64,000 bases of DNA, taken from contig LR026961.1 of NCBI GenBank assembly GCA_900498135.1, forward strand, positions 1,116,519-1,180,518, written 5' to 3'. Source of the stretch: an uncultured Desulfatiglans sp. (GTDB taxonomy: Bacteria; Desulfobacterota; DSM-4660; Desulfatiglandales; Desulfatiglandaceae). The notes beneath the pieces were generated by a model. That model saw only the letters and a list, made by a program, of their open reading frames with translations, searched no databases and was not told where the DNA came from. Shown here in pieces: positions 1 to 9,885 of this stretch; the first letter of the stretch is position 1, and each line of letters opens with the position of its first letter. A program made the position numbers and the translations under genes.

Positions 1-1
1 C

Positions 2-787
2 ACCCCGGATTCGTTTTCCGACGGGGGCAGGCATTTCGCATTTGAAGAGGCGGTGGCTGGCGCCTGGAGGATGGTCGAAGAGGGGGCCGACATCATCGAT
101 ATCGGTGGAGAATCGACCCGGCCTTTCGCCCCAGAACTCGACGCCGCGACCGAAAAGGCACGTATCGTACCCGTCATCGAAGCGCTGGCGAAGAAGATCC
201 CGGTGCCGATCAGCATCGACACCTACAAGGCCGAGGTGGCCCAAGCGGCGCTGGACGCCGGTGCATCGATCATCAACGATATCAGCGCCCTCCGCTTCGA
301 CCCGGAGATGGCCCCGCTGGCCGCGTCCCGCGGTGTGCCGGTCGTGCTCATGCACATGCAGGGCACTCCCCGGAACATGCAGGAAAACCCCTATTATGAG
401 GATCTATTCGGCGAAATCACCCTGTTCCTCCAGGATGCGGTTGAGCGAGCCCTGCAGGCAGGTATTCGGGAAGATCTGATCATCCTGGATCCGGGGATCG
501 GGTTCGGCAAAACCTTTACGCACAACCTCCAACTCATCAGGCAGCTCTCGCGCTTCTCCGCGCTGGGAAAACCGATCCTGGCCGGACCGTCCAACAAGGC
601 CTTCATCGGACATATCCTGAAGAAGACGGCCCACGAGCGGGACACGGGAACGATGGCCGCGGTGACGGCCTGCGTCCTGAACGGTGCAGCCATCGTCCGG
701 GTGCATAACGTACGCCTGGCCGCAGAAACCGTTGCGGTGGCGGATGCCATCAAGAGAGGATCCATCGATCAGAATGCGGAATCATGA
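2..787 (+). CDS. folP: Dihydropteroate synthase, 5' end outside the window
   Basis: Condenses p-aminobenzoate with the pterin pyrophosphate in cytosolic folate synthesis. The frame is open from base 2 and already reads TPDSFSDGG, the first pterin-binding loop, so the true start lies left of the window. Further family motifs follow in order: DIGGESTRP, NDISALR, LMHMQGTP, LDPGIGFGK, then GPSNKAFIG and RVHNV. The last two differ from the usual SRK and RVHDV, although the lysine, arginine and histidine expected to contact ligands are kept. The stop codon overlaps the start region of coaX, so the two are probably co-translated. The identification is firm; only the N-terminus is missing. Confidence 0.93.
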   Translation, partial: TPDSFSDGGRHFAFEEAVAGAWRMVEEGADIIDIGGESTRPFAPELDAATEKARIVPVIEALAKKIPVPISIDTYKAEVAQAALDAGASIINDISALRFDPEMAPLAASRGVPVVLMHMQGTPRNMQENPYYEDLFGEITLFLQDAVERALQAGIREDLIILDPGIGFGKTFTHNLQLIRQLSRFSALGKPILAGPSNKAFIGHILKKTAHERDTGTMAAVTACVLNGAAIVRVHNVRLAAETVAVADAIKRGSIDQNAES

Positions 788-1586
788 CTTGCTGCTTCTG
801 TGCATCGACGTCGGCAACACCCATACCGGCCTCGCCCTCAGCGACGGTGAGCGGATTCTCGAACACTGGAGAATCCGGACCCAAACAGACATCACCAGCG
901 ATGAGGCGGCGGTGCTTCTCAATGGGCTTTTCCAGCTCAGAAACCGCCGCATGGCAGACATCACCCATGCCATCGTGACGTCCGTCGTCCCCCACGTCAA
1001 CCGGGCCTTGAGTGCTCTGTTCGAGCAGGTCCTCGAGGTCGAAGGGTCGTTCGTGGACCACGAAACGGATACGGGCATGCCGGTCAGGTACAAAAACCCC
1101 GCCGAAGTGGGCGCTGACAGGATCGTCAACGCAGTGGGGGCCTACGATAAATTCCGATGCGCCTGCATCGTCGTCGACCTGGGGACGGCAACCACCTTCG
1201 ACTGCGTTTCCTCCGAGGGGGTCTATCTCGGCGGGGCCATCGCCCCCGGATTGATGATTTCCATGCAAGCCCTCGTCAGCCGTGGATCCCGGCTTCCCAA
1301 ACTCGAGCGGATTTCCAGACCCCCGGCCGCGATCGCCTGCAGCACCCTGGACAGCATGAACTCCGGCCTTCTGTATGGATACGCCGGACTCGTCGACGGG
1401 GTCCTCACCAGAATGAAGCAGGAAATGGGCGGCAGGCCGATGGTCGTCGCCACCGGTGGGATCGCACCGGTCCTCCAGGATGTATCTGAACATTTCGACG
1501 TCATCGAGCCCTTGTTGACATTCGAGGGGCTGGCGGCCATCTTCAGGCGCAGACTTTCCTCTTCGGGTAGGGTCAAACTCGCCTGA
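774..1586 (+). CDS. coaX: Type III pantothenate kinase
   Basis: Phosphorylates pantothenate in the first step of coenzyme A synthesis, in the cytosol. The ASKHA-fold motifs are clear: an N-terminal DVGNTHTG phosphate loop, VGADRIVNAVGAY, VDLGTATTFD, GGAIAPGL and the C-terminal ATGGIAP. Length (270 aa) is normal for CoaX. The ATG at 774 overlaps the folP end by 14 bases; a TTG at 789 would give a slightly shorter N-terminus closer to many family members, so the start is uncertain by five codons. The frame is also open upstream inside folP, but that part is not CoaX-like. Confidence 0.93.
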   Translation: MRNHDLLLLCIDVGNTHTGLALSDGERILEHWRIRTQTDITSDEAAVLLNGLFQLRNRRMADITHAIVTSVVPHVNRALSALFEQVLEVEGSFVDHETDTGMPVRYKNPAEVGADRIVNAVGAYDKFRCACIVVDLGTATTFDCVSSEGVYLGGAIAPGLMISMQALVSRGSRLPKLERISRPPAAIACSTLDSMNSGLLYGYAGLVDGVLTRMKQEMGGRPMVVATGGIAPVLQDVSEHFDVIEPLLTFEGLAAIFRRRLSSSGRVKLA

Positions 1587-1720
1587 ACCGGCTGAAACCG
1601 CTCCCTGCCCAAGCCTTGAGAAACCTGCCGCGTCAATGGCAGCGGAGGAGGTTGTCTTTTTGCCTGTGTCGGAAGCGTGCGATCATTCGGCCAATGACTT
1701 GGAATATCCAAGAGATAAAG

Positions 1721-2722
1721 ATGAAGATGCATCAGGAATCCGGAATGTGCACCCATTCGGGGGGTCAACCCGCCGATGTCCGTCAAAAGACCGTCGCGGC
1801 CCTTCGCCCGGGAGACATGATCGGGATCATCTCGCCGGCCGGCCCCCTCGAGCGGGGAGATCTGGAGGCCGGGATGGCACATTTGCGGGCCGAAGGCTTC
1901 CAAATCCGCGAAGGCCGCGCCCTTTTTGCACGGAAGGGTTACCTTGCGGGGTCTGATGCGGCCAGACTCGAGGACCTTCATGCCATGTTCAAGGATCGTG
2001 ACATCAAGGCCGTTTTTTGCTCGCGCGGCGGTTACGGCAGTCTTCGCCTGCTCGAGAAGATCGACTGGCCTCTGCTGGCCGCCAATCCGAAGATCTGCAT
2101 GGGGTTCAGCGATCTGACAGCGCTCCTCCTTGCGATTTGGCGGAAGGCGCGTTTCATCACCTTCCACGGCCCCGTCGTCAGACAAATGGGAGAGTTGGAC
2201 CGGCAGGACATGGCCGAAACACTCGCGGTGCTCAGGGGGGCGCCTCCCCGACCGATCCGCCTCCCCCGAGAGGGCGTCCTGCGACCGGGAAGAGCGAAAG
2301 GCCCTCTGATCGGCGGGAATCTTACCCTTCTTTCCCACTTGGCAGGGACCCCCTATTTTCCCGATCTTTCAGGCGCCGTTCTCTTTCTGGAAGACCATGG
2401 CGAACAACCTTACCGGGTCGACAGAATGCTGCGCCACCTGGCGTTGTCCGGCGCTTTGCGGGGAGTCTCCGGCCTGATCGGAGGAGACTTCATTCAATGC
2501 GGCACCCTCAGGACCATCGCCGCCCTTTTCCTGGAACTGGCGGACGAACTCGATGTGCCCTGCACCATGGGGCTTCCTTCGGGCCACGGTGAGCGGAATG
2601 TCTTGCTGCCGATCGGCGCCGAGGTCGAATTGGACACCCTCGCGGGCATCCTCGAAATCATGGAGGCGCCTGCCGACACGGTGAAAAACAGCCTTGGCAG
2701 CTGCGATGAAAAGCGCCCTTGA
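1721..2722 (+). CDS. ldcA: LD-carboxypeptidase (peptidase family S66)
   Basis: Cleaves the terminal D-Ala from murein tetrapeptides during peptidoglycan recycling. The S66 Ser-Glu-His triad is visible in order: Ser in GFSDLT (about residue 130), Glu in LFLEDHG (about 224) and His in PSGHGERN (about 289), with spacing like that of characterised LdcA. The open frame extends to 1616, but the ATG at 1721 has an AAGAGATAAAG stretch just before it and the family homology begins soon after; 1694, 1727 and 1745 are other options. It could also be a MccF-like immunity peptidase of the same fold, but the housekeeping context favours murein recycling. Confidence 0.85.
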   Translation: MKMHQESGMCTHSGGQPADVRQKTVAALRPGDMIGIISPAGPLERGDLEAGMAHLRAEGFQIREGRALFARKGYLAGSDAARLEDLHAMFKDRDIKAVFCSRGGYGSLRLLEKIDWPLLAANPKICMGFSDLTALLLAIWRKARFITFHGPVVRQMGELDRQDMAETLAVLRGAPPRPIRLPREGVLRPGRAKGPLIGGNLTLLSHLAGTPYFPDLSGAVLFLEDHGEQPYRVDRMLRHLALSGALRGVSGLIGGDFIQCGTLRTIAALFLELADELDVPCTMGLPSGHGERNVLLPIGAEVELDTLAGILEIMEAPADTVKNSLGSCDEKRP

Positions 2723-2891
2723 CTTGAGCGGCAGACATCCCTGTGGGCGCTGATCGAGTCCGTATAAGAGCAAGGATCGTCTGCGGGATTTTCGGCTGCC
2801 GAACCGGCGTAAGGCCTCCGCCTCGCCTGAGACCTGAAGCGGCCGGGCGCCACAGACAGACCTGAAGACGAAGAATGTAGAGCACCGAAGC

Positions 2892-5800
2892 ATGCAGAAC
2901 GCATCGACCCATCCAATCCATCCCCTTCGAGCTGCCATTCAATCCGGCAAGGACCCTACCCGGCTGACCGGGCTTGGCGGCACAGCCATGAGTTATCTCT
3001 TCGCACTCCTCGCGCAACGGCTCGACCGCCCCTGTCTGGCCGTCCTGCCCGGCAAGAAGCAGGCCGAGCAGTTTTTTCAGGAGCTGCAGTTTTTCATGGC
3101 CGAACAGGACAATCATCGCACCGGCGGGCCGCGCAGGCTTTATCTTCTTCCCCCTTACGACATCTCACCGCTCTCGGGCTTGAGCCCTCACCGGGAGATC
3201 GTCAATCTGAGGATCGAAGCCCTTTACGCCCTGACTTCCGCAGACAACCCCGTCGTCGTCACCTCGCAGGAGGTCCTCCTGTACAAGCTGGTCCCCAAGG
3301 GCCGTCTCATTCAGGCGCTCGAATACCTTGCGGCCGGTGAAGAAATCGACCGCGAGCAACTCCTCCGGCACTTGGAGATCTGTGGCTATCAGCGCGTTTC
3401 CCTGGTGGAAGAACGCGGGGATTATGCCGTCCGCGGTGGAGTCCTGGACATCTTCCCCCCCTCGAGCCCGTTGCCGATCAGGCTCGAGCTCTGGGGGGAC
3501 CATCTCGAATCCATCCGCCTCTTCGAACCGCTCAGCCAGCGGTCAGAAGGGGCATTCGACGAGTGGGTCCTTCTGCCCAACACCGAAATTATCATGGACG
3601 AAGCCGCTGTTCAACGGGCGCGATCCATGGGCCGCCTTCCACCCCCGGGGGCAGAAGGATCCCATTTCCCCGGGCAGGAGGCCTGGCTGAACCATTTTTA
3701 CCCCGGGCTCGACTCCCTCTTCGACTATCTGCCGGCAGACACCCTCATTGCCCACTTCGACCCCCAGCGATTGCAAGGCGGCCTGAAGCGGATGACGGAG
3801 CGATTTCAACTCGATCTTGAGCGTTTCCGCGAAGAATCAGTGGACAAGGGGCTTCCCTTCCCAGAAACCGAAGGCCTCATCCATGGCGGGGATGCCGTCC
3901 TCTTAAGCCTGAACAGCTTCCAGCGGCTCGAAGTGAACGAGCTCGATCTGCAGACGCCCGGTCCCTCTACGGAAAGGGACGGGGTGCATTTCCAGCTCGA
4001 GGGCACGTTCGGACTCGACACCGACCCCGATGTCCAACTGGCCGGGCAGGGAAGGGGATCTCTCGCCCCTCTCGCCAACAAAATCGCCCTCTGGCTTTCC
4101 CGCGGCGGCCGGGTGATCATCGTCAGCCGCACGGCAAAACAGGCTAACCGGCTGGTGGAGATCCTCTCGAACTACGATGTGAGCGTCCTCGGCACGGTGG
4201 ATTCCTGGGAGGAGCTTCCTGAGAGTCCCGGGCTGTGGATCTGCCTGGGACGGCTCGGGCGGGGTTTCCTCTGGCCCGCGGAGAACCTGTATATCATCAG
4301 TGAAGACGAAATCTTCGGTCAAAAACGGGGGCGAAGCAGAAATAGAGAGAAGGCACGGGAAAACGCGCTGTCATGGTCGACGTTCAGCCAGCTCAAGCAG
4401 GGCGACCTCGTGGTCCACGAGGAGCATGGCATCGGACGGTACGGCGGACTTCTCAAGATGGAGATCCAGAACAGGGTCAATGACTTCATTCTGATCGAAT
4501 ACGCCAACGCCGACAAGCTCTACATCCCGGCGGACCGCGTCAGCAGTCTTCAGACCTATGTGGGCGCCGATGAAGTCGCTCCGAGATTGGATCAATTGGG
4601 CGGGCGATCATGGAACATCGCCAAGGAGAAGGCTCGCAAATCCGTCAAGCGCATCGCGAAGCAACTCGTACAGCTGTACGCCCTGCGCCGATACCGCTCT
4701 GGTTATGCCTTTTCCAATCCCGATCACTATTACCGCGAATTCGAGGCGACATTCGAGCACGAGGAAACCCCCGACCAGATCAAGGCCATCGACGATGTCC
4801 TGGACGATATGACCTCCGAACGTCCCATGGATCGGCTCATCTGCGGCGATGTGGGATTCGGAAAGACCGAAGTCGCCCTGCGGGCCGCCTTCAAGGCCGT
4901 GGCCGACGGCAAACAGGTCGCCCTGCTCGTCCCCACGACGGTCCTCGCCGAACAGCACTACCAGACCTTCACCAAGCGGCTGTCGCCCTATGGGATCGGG
5001 GTCGGTCTCCTCAGCCGATTCAAACCTCCGTCCGAACAGCGGGAGGTTTTGGCCAAGGTGCGCTCGGATAAGATTCAGGTCCTGATCGGTACGCACCGGC
5101 TGCTCCAGAAGGATGTCTCCTTCATGGACCTCGGGCTGCTGATCATCGACGAAGAACAGCGCTTCGGGGTCAAACAGAAGGAAGCCCTCAAAAAATACCG
5201 CAGCATGGTCGACGTTCTGGCCATCACCGCCACACCGATCCCGAGGACCCTGCAGATGTCCCTCATGGGCGTGAGAGATCTCAGTGTCATCGAAACCGCT
5301 CCCGAAGACCGTCTGGCCATCCAGACCTACCTCTCCCCCTTTGACGAAAACCTCATTGCGAGAGCCGTCCGCTTCGAGATCGAACGTCATGGGCAGGTGT
5401 TCTTCGTCCACAACCGGGTTCAAACCATCGACATGGTCGCGGAACGCCTCGGCGCGATCGTCCCCGAGGCCCGCATCGCGGTCGCCCACGGTCAAATGAA
5501 GGAGAAGGACCTCGAGTCCACCATGCTCACCTTTTTGCGGAAAGAATTGGACGTCCTGGTCTGCAGCACCATCATCGAATCCGGTTTGGACATTCCGTCC
5601 GCCAACACCATCATCATCAACGAGGCAGAGCGCCTGGGACTGGCGCAGATCTATCAGCTCCGGGGGCGCGTCGGCAGATCCAAAGAGAAGGCTTACGCCT
5701 ATCTGCTGATCAGCGACGGCACCCACCTGACGAGGGAGGCCGAGAAGCGCCTCAAGGCCCTGATGGACTTTTCCCACCTGGGCGCGGGCCTGCACCTCGC

Positions 5801-6491
5801 TCTGCACGACCTCAAGATCAGAGGCGCCGGCAACATTCTCGGATTCGCGCAATCCGGTCAGATCGCCACTGTAGGCTACGAACTCTACCTGAGGATGATC
5901 GAACAGGCGGTGGCCGAATTCAAAGGCGAAGAATGGCTGCCGGAAATCAACCCCGAGATCCTCGTCGACATGGAGGCCTATCTCCCGGAAGACTACATCA
6001 TGGATACGGATGTCAGACTGAATCTCTATCGGCGTCTGTCGATCCTGAACGAGACACGGGATCTGGAAAATGTCGAGCGGGAGATGGTGGACCGCTTCGG
6101 CAAAGCCCCGCCTCCTGTGGAAAATCTTCTCTGGATGATGCGGCTGCGCATCTTTGCAAAACACCTCGGCATTGCGCGCCTCGAGGTCGGCACCGACAGC
6201 GTGACGCTCCACTTCGATCCCGATCGCCTGGCAGACCCGGCAAAGCTGGTGCAGAGGATAGGGACCCTCCCGAAGCGCTATCGTTTCCTGGGAGAGAATC
6301 GTTTGCGCATCCTGATGGGACCCCTTACCCTGCCGGAAGATCGCAGGCGCATCATGGAAAGTCTCCAGATCCTGCGCTCGGACCATCGGACGGCCCATGG
6401 AGAAATCAGCCGTTTTTCCGCCAGCCCCTCGCCCGGGGAGGATCGTTCCTATCGAAGACCGGCACGAAACGTCCAGGCGGGAAAGGGATAG
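2892..6491 (+). CDS. mfd: Transcription-repair coupling factor Mfd
   Basis: DNA translocase that removes stalled RNA polymerase and recruits UvrA. At 1199 aa it has full length. A UvrB-like N-terminal module is followed by the RNA polymerase interaction domain (VVHEEHGIGRYGG near residue 505). Next comes the superfamily 2 motor with Walker A GDVGFGKTE (about 653) and DEEQ box (about 753), then helicase motif VI QLRGRVGRS, and the C-terminal TRCF domain (about 1010-1150). It lies about 170 bases after the carboxypeptidase gene and no strong Shine-Dalgarno sequence is seen before the ATG. A 790-codon antisense open frame inside it is a GC artefact. Confidence 0.97.
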   Translation: MQNASTHPIHPLRAAIQSGKDPTRLTGLGGTAMSYLFALLAQRLDRPCLAVLPGKKQAEQFFQELQFFMAEQDNHRTGGPRRLYLLPPYDISPLSGLSPHREIVNLRIEALYALTSADNPVVVTSQEVLLYKLVPKGRLIQALEYLAAGEEIDREQLLRHLEICGYQRVSLVEERGDYAVRGGVLDIFPPSSPLPIRLELWGDHLESIRLFEPLSQRSEGAFDEWVLLPNTEIIMDEAAVQRARSMGRLPPPGAEGSHFPGQEAWLNHFYPGLDSLFDYLPADTLIAHFDPQRLQGGLKRMTERFQLDLERFREESVDKGLPFPETEGLIHGGDAVLLSLNSFQRLEVNELDLQTPGPSTERDGVHFQLEGTFGLDTDPDVQLAGQGRGSLAPLANKIALWLSRGGRVIIVSRTAKQANRLVEILSNYDVSVLGTVDSWEELPESPGLWICLGRLGRGFLWPAENLYIISEDEIFGQKRGRSRNREKARENALSWSTFSQLKQGDLVVHEEHGIGRYGGLLKMEIQNRVNDFILIEYANADKLYIPADRVSSLQTYVGADEVAPRLDQLGGRSWNIAKEKARKSVKRIAKQLVQLYALRRYRSGYAFSNPDHYYREFEATFEHEETPDQIKAIDDVLDDMTSERPMDRLICGDVGFGKTEVALRAAFKAVADGKQVALLVPTTVLAEQHYQTFTKRLSPYGIGVGLLSRFKPPSEQREVLAKVRSDKIQVLIGTHRLLQKDVSFMDLGLLIIDEEQRFGVKQKEALKKYRSMVDVLAITATPIPRTLQMSLMGVRDLSVIETAPEDRLAIQTYLSPFDENLIARAVRFEIERHGQVFFVHNRVQTIDMVAERLGAIVPEARIAVAHGQMKEKDLESTMLTFLRKELDVLVCSTIIESGLDIPSANTIIINEAERLGLAQIYQLRGRVGRSKEKAYAYLLISDGTHLTREAEKRLKALMDFSHLGAGLHLALHDLKIRGAGNILGFAQSGQIATVGYELYLRMIEQAVAEFKGEEWLPEINPEILVDMEAYLPEDYIMDTDVRLNLYRRLSILNETRDLENVEREMVDRFGKAPPPVENLLWMMRLRIFAKHLGIARLEVGTDSVTLHFDPDRLADPAKLVQRIGTLPKRYRFLGENRLRILMGPLTLPEDRRRIMESLQILRSDHRTAHGEISRFSASPSPGEDRSYRRPARNVQAGKG

Positions 6492-6506
6492 AACCCAGGA
6501 TTTTTC

Positions 6507-6535
6507 TTGGCATGCTTCTTTCGAGATGCTAGGCT
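6507..6535 (+). promoter_or_regulatory. Candidate sigma-70 promoter before the SurA-like gene
   Basis: TTGGCA (6507-6512), a 17-base spacer, then TAGGCT (6530-6535). It is placed in the mfd to PPIase gap, 105 bases before the ATG. The match is moderate, so read-through from mfd is also possible. Confidence 0.35.
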
Positions 6536-6639
6536 GATAGGTTAAAGTACGGAGTCGCGGCCCTTTTCTTGGAACACCTGGCCGGAACGAACGGATGTAA
6601 ACGACCGGACAACCGGACACCGATGATGGAGTGCTTTTT

Positions 6640-7614
6640 ATGAACAGGAAGAAATGGACTTGCACGCTGGCAGGCTGCCTACTCATGTTTATTCCTTTTC
6701 CCGCAGGGCTATGCGCAGAAGTCTGCAATCGGGTGGTCGCCATCGTCAACGAAGACGTGATCACCCTGTACGAACTCAACCACAAGATCAGGCAGGTGAC
6801 CGGCCTGGAGCCGGAAGAGTTTCGAAGCCAGGATGAAACCGCCTTTCTGGACGCACGTCGGAAGATTCTCGACTTTCTGATCGATGACAAAATTGCACAG
6901 AAGAAGATAGACGAACTGGGAATCAAGGTTTCACCGGCCGAAATCGATGATGCGATTGAAAAGATGAAACGGAACAACAACCTGACGCATGAAGATCTTC
7001 TCGCCCGGCTCGAAAGCCAGGGGATCTCCTATGAAACTCTGCGGGAGAACCTGAAGGATGAGCTCGAGCGGATGCAGTTGATCAACTTTGAAGTGAAATC
7101 CAAGATCATCGTGCGGGAAGAGGCCATGAGGGCTTATTACGACGAACACCGGGAACAGTACATCACCTATGAGACCCTTCACCTCGCTGCGATCGTTTTA
7201 CCGGTCGGCAACCCTTCCGACAAACAGGAGCGGCAGAGGATCGAATCCCAAATCACAGATATCCACCGGCGCCTGAGCGCGGGAGAGGATTTCGGCGAAC
7301 TCGCCCGCAGGTTTTCCCGCGGCCCCGGTGCCAAGGACGGAGGGGATTTGGGCCTTTTCAAGACAAGCCAGCTCAACAAGGCCCTTCTGGAGGCGGTCGA
7401 AGGGATGCAGCCGGGGCAGATCAGTCAACCTATCGAGACCGCTTCCGGTTTTCAGGTCATCAAACTGCTCGATCGCCGGGCGGGCGAAACCAAGGCCTAT
7501 GAAGACGTCAAGGATGCCATCTACAGCGAGCTGTATCGCGAAGAGATCAACAGGCGTTACATGGAATGGGTGAAACAACTGAGAGACCAGGCCTACACGA
7601 AAATCATCTTCTAA
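6640..7614 (+). CDS. SurA-like periplasmic peptidyl-prolyl isomerase
   Basis: Probable periplasmic chaperone for outer-membrane proteins. A Sec signal peptide with a hydrophobic stretch ends at GLCA (about residue 26). A SurA_N-type helical domain follows (VAIVNEDVITLYEL), then a single parvulin/PpiC rotamase domain at about residues 180-280 (LARRFSRGPGAKDGGDLG). Length is 324 aa, shorter than E. coli SurA, which has two parvulin domains. The ATG at 6640 is preferred over the in-frame GTG at 6631 because GGAG sits 8 bases before it. The cysteine near the signal end is not in a proper lipobox. It heads a run with rodZ, tyrS and rpoH. Confidence 0.88.
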   Translation: MNRKKWTCTLAGCLLMFIPFPAGLCAEVCNRVVAIVNEDVITLYELNHKIRQVTGLEPEEFRSQDETAFLDARRKILDFLIDDKIAQKKIDELGIKVSPAEIDDAIEKMKRNNNLTHEDLLARLESQGISYETLRENLKDELERMQLINFEVKSKIIVREEAMRAYYDEHREQYITYETLHLAAIVLPVGNPSDKQERQRIESQITDIHRRLSAGEDFGELARRFSRGPGAKDGGDLGLFKTSQLNKALLEAVEGMQPGQISQPIETASGFQVIKLLDRRAGETKAYEDVKDAIYSELYREEINRRYMEWVKQLRDQAYTKIIF

Positions 7615-7626
7615 AGCGATACAAGG

Positions 7627-8580
7627 ATGGAAAACGAGCAGGACAGACAAACAGAGGCCCCCGCAGGAGGCCGCAGGTCGATGCCCGGAGAGGGTATAGG
7701 CGCCTACCTGCGCGGTGAACGTGAACGGCAGGCGCTGAGCTTCGATGACATCCTGGAGCGCACACGGCTCCAGCCCCATATCCTCGAGGCCCTCGAAGCC
7801 GAGGATTGGGATCGGCTTCCCTCCCCCGCCTTCGCCAAGGGCTTCCTGCGCAACTATGTCTCCGCCCTGGGCCTTGACCCAGCGGCCGTCCTGGAACGAT
7901 TCGGAGAAGAGCTTCCCAGACGGACGGCTCCCCTCAAACCGTTGACCCAGGAGGTCCGGCATCGCGGGCCGGGGCCGCTTCTGCTCGTCGCCGGACTGCT
8001 CCTGATTTGCCTGCTGGGCTTTCTCCTGTGGTCCAGCGGATCCAAGAAAAGCCTTGAGGAGCCGGCTTCCACGGCTCCGTCCGAGATCGACTCTGCAGCC
8101 GACGTTCGCGTTCCGCCCGACACCGGCCAAGATCCCGAACCCGTTGAAGCAGCGCCTTCCACCGGCAATGACCTCCCGGAAAAATCCCCCGAGACGTCGG
8201 GGCCGCAACTCGATGCGAGTGCGCAACCTGAGCCGCCTCTTGCCGGGGAAAACACCGCGGGCGCCTTTTCCGAACCGGCTCCAGCGGAGACCCTTGCCGA
8301 GATGGAATCCCCGCCCGCGAAACTGACCCTGAAAATGCAGGTCATGAAACGGACCTGGGTCAAGATCTTTGTCGACGATCAACGTCCGGAAGAAAGGATT
8401 TTCGTGCCCGGCGAAGAAAAAGTGTGGCATGCGGAAAAAGGCTTCGAAATGCGCATCGGAAACGCGGGAGGCATCAGCCTCGAACTGAACGGCCAACCGG
8501 TGCAGAATCTGGGAAGGGAGGGGCAGGTCATCCGGTTGAACCTTCCCGCGGGTTACGAAAGGAGGCGTCAGGAGAGATAA
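7627..8580 (+). CDS. rodZ: RodZ-like membrane protein with HTH and DUF4115 domains
   Basis: RodZ links the MreB cytoskeleton to the elongation machinery and supports rod shape. The N-terminal cytoplasmic helix-turn-helix (about residues 20-95, IGAYLRGERERQ and FAKGFLRNYVSALG) is followed by one membrane span (about 116-136), a Pro/Glu-rich periplasmic linker, and a C-terminal beta-domain (about 235-315, TWVKIFVD). This domain order is diagnostic for RodZ. It starts 12 bases after the PPIase stop and ends one base before tyrS, so the three are one transcription unit. Confidence 0.88.
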   Translation: MENEQDRQTEAPAGGRRSMPGEGIGAYLRGERERQALSFDDILERTRLQPHILEALEAEDWDRLPSPAFAKGFLRNYVSALGLDPAAVLERFGEELPRRTAPLKPLTQEVRHRGPGPLLLVAGLLLICLLGFLLWSSGSKKSLEEPASTAPSEIDSAADVRVPPDTGQDPEPVEAAPSTGNDLPEKSPETSGPQLDASAQPEPPLAGENTAGAFSEPAPAETLAEMESPPAKLTLKMQVMKRTWVKIFVDDQRPEERIFVPGEEKVWHAEKGFEMRIGNAGGISLELNGQPVQNLGREGQVIRLNLPAGYERRRQER

Positions 8581-8581
8581 A

Positions 8582-9811
8582 TTGGAAAATGTTCTAGATA
8601 CCCTGCAGTCAAGAGGTTTTGTTGAACAGGTGACCGATCTCGACGGCGTGCGGGATCTTCTCGACCGGCCGGCTGTCTGCTATATCGGCTTCGATCCAAC
8701 CGCAAAGAGCCTGCATGTCGGGAGTCTCCTGCCTATCATGTCCCTCGTCCACATGCAGCAGTCCGGCCACCGACCCATTGCCCTGGTCGGCGGCGGAACG
8801 GGCATGGTCGGTGACCCGAGCGGCAAAACCGAGATGCGGCCCATTATGAGCCGTGAGCAGATCGATGAAAACGCTGAAGGACTCAAGGCGCAGTTGTCCC
8901 GATTCATCGATTTTTCGAACAACCATGCACTGCTGCTGAACAACGCCGACTGGCTGACGGAATTGCGGTATATCGACTTCCTGAGGGATATCGGAAAACA
9001 TTTCTCGGTCAACCGCATGCTGGCCGCCGAAAGCTACCGCATGCGGCTCGAAACCGGACTCAGCTTCATCGAATTCAACTACATGCTCCTTCAAGCCTAT
9101 GATTTCTGGCATCTTTTCAAATACTACGATTGCCGCCTCCAGATGGGGGGGAACGACCAATGGGGTAACATCCTTGCCGGTGAGGACCTCATCCGCCGCC
9201 TCGAAGGGGAAGCCGTGTTCGGCCTGACCTTCCCCCTCCTGACCACATCGGCCGGGATCAAGATGGGAAAAACCCACAAGGGGGCGGTGTGGCTGGACCC
9301 GGATCTCACTTCTCCTTACGATTACTATCAATATTGGATCAATCAGGACGACGCGGATATCCCGCGATTTCTCGCCCTGTTCACCCTGCTGCCGATGGAT
9401 GAGGTGCATCGCCTCTCCCAGTTGAAGGGTGCTGAGATCAACGCCGCCAAAGAGATCCTGGCCTATGAAGCGACGCGCATCTGCCATGGTAGACAGGAAG
9501 CCGACCGGGCACGCGAGGCGGCCAAGAGCCTTTTCGGGGAAGAGGAATCCGGCCTGGCCGATTCGGCGCCCCAGTTCTCTGTCTCTGTGAAGGAGTTGGA
9601 ACAGGGCATCCCCGCCTTCATCCTCTTCGAGCAGTGCGGCCTCTGCAAGACGAGAGGAGACGCCCGCCGCCTGATCGGCCAGGGAGGCGCTTACTTGAAC
9701 GGAGAAAGATTGGATGTCTTCGATCGTGTCGTCAACACCGCTGACCTGAAGGAAAACAGTCTTCTGCTGAGAGCAGGGAAAAAACGTTACATGCACGTCG
9801 TGGCCGCTTAA
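8582..9811 (+). CDS. tyrS: Tyrosyl-tRNA synthetase
   Basis: Charges tRNA-Tyr. Class I signatures are present: HVGSLL as the HIGH box (about residue 44) and KMGKT as the KMSKS box (about 227), with a C-terminal S4 RNA-binding domain (about 345-409). The start is a TTG at 8582 placed 7 bases after a GGAG embedded in the end of rodZ; no better ATG exists before the conserved N-terminus. Length (409 aa) fits the bacterial enzyme. Translational coupling to rodZ is likely. Confidence 0.95.
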   Translation: MENVLDTLQSRGFVEQVTDLDGVRDLLDRPAVCYIGFDPTAKSLHVGSLLPIMSLVHMQQSGHRPIALVGGGTGMVGDPSGKTEMRPIMSREQIDENAEGLKAQLSRFIDFSNNHALLLNNADWLTELRYIDFLRDIGKHFSVNRMLAAESYRMRLETGLSFIEFNYMLLQAYDFWHLFKYYDCRLQMGGNDQWGNILAGEDLIRRLEGEAVFGLTFPLLTTSAGIKMGKTHKGAVWLDPDLTSPYDYYQYWINQDDADIPRFLALFTLLPMDEVHRLSQLKGAEINAAKEILAYEATRICHGRQEADRAREAAKSLFGEEESGLADSAPQFSVSVKELEQGIPAFILFEQCGLCKTRGDARRLIGQGGAYLNGERLDVFDRVVNTADLKENSLLLRAGKKRYMHVVAA

Positions 9812-9885
9812 AATTCGCCCCCCTCCCGGGGAAGGGTCCATGGGGAGCGGTTCCGCTGATCCAAGGCCCCTGGGGCAGCGGCCGG

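Noticed and set aside
4608..6980. 790-codon open frame on the minus strand
   Set aside because: It is antisense to mfd and the SurA-like gene. Its translation has no recognisable domain, and high GC leaves the opposite strand open.
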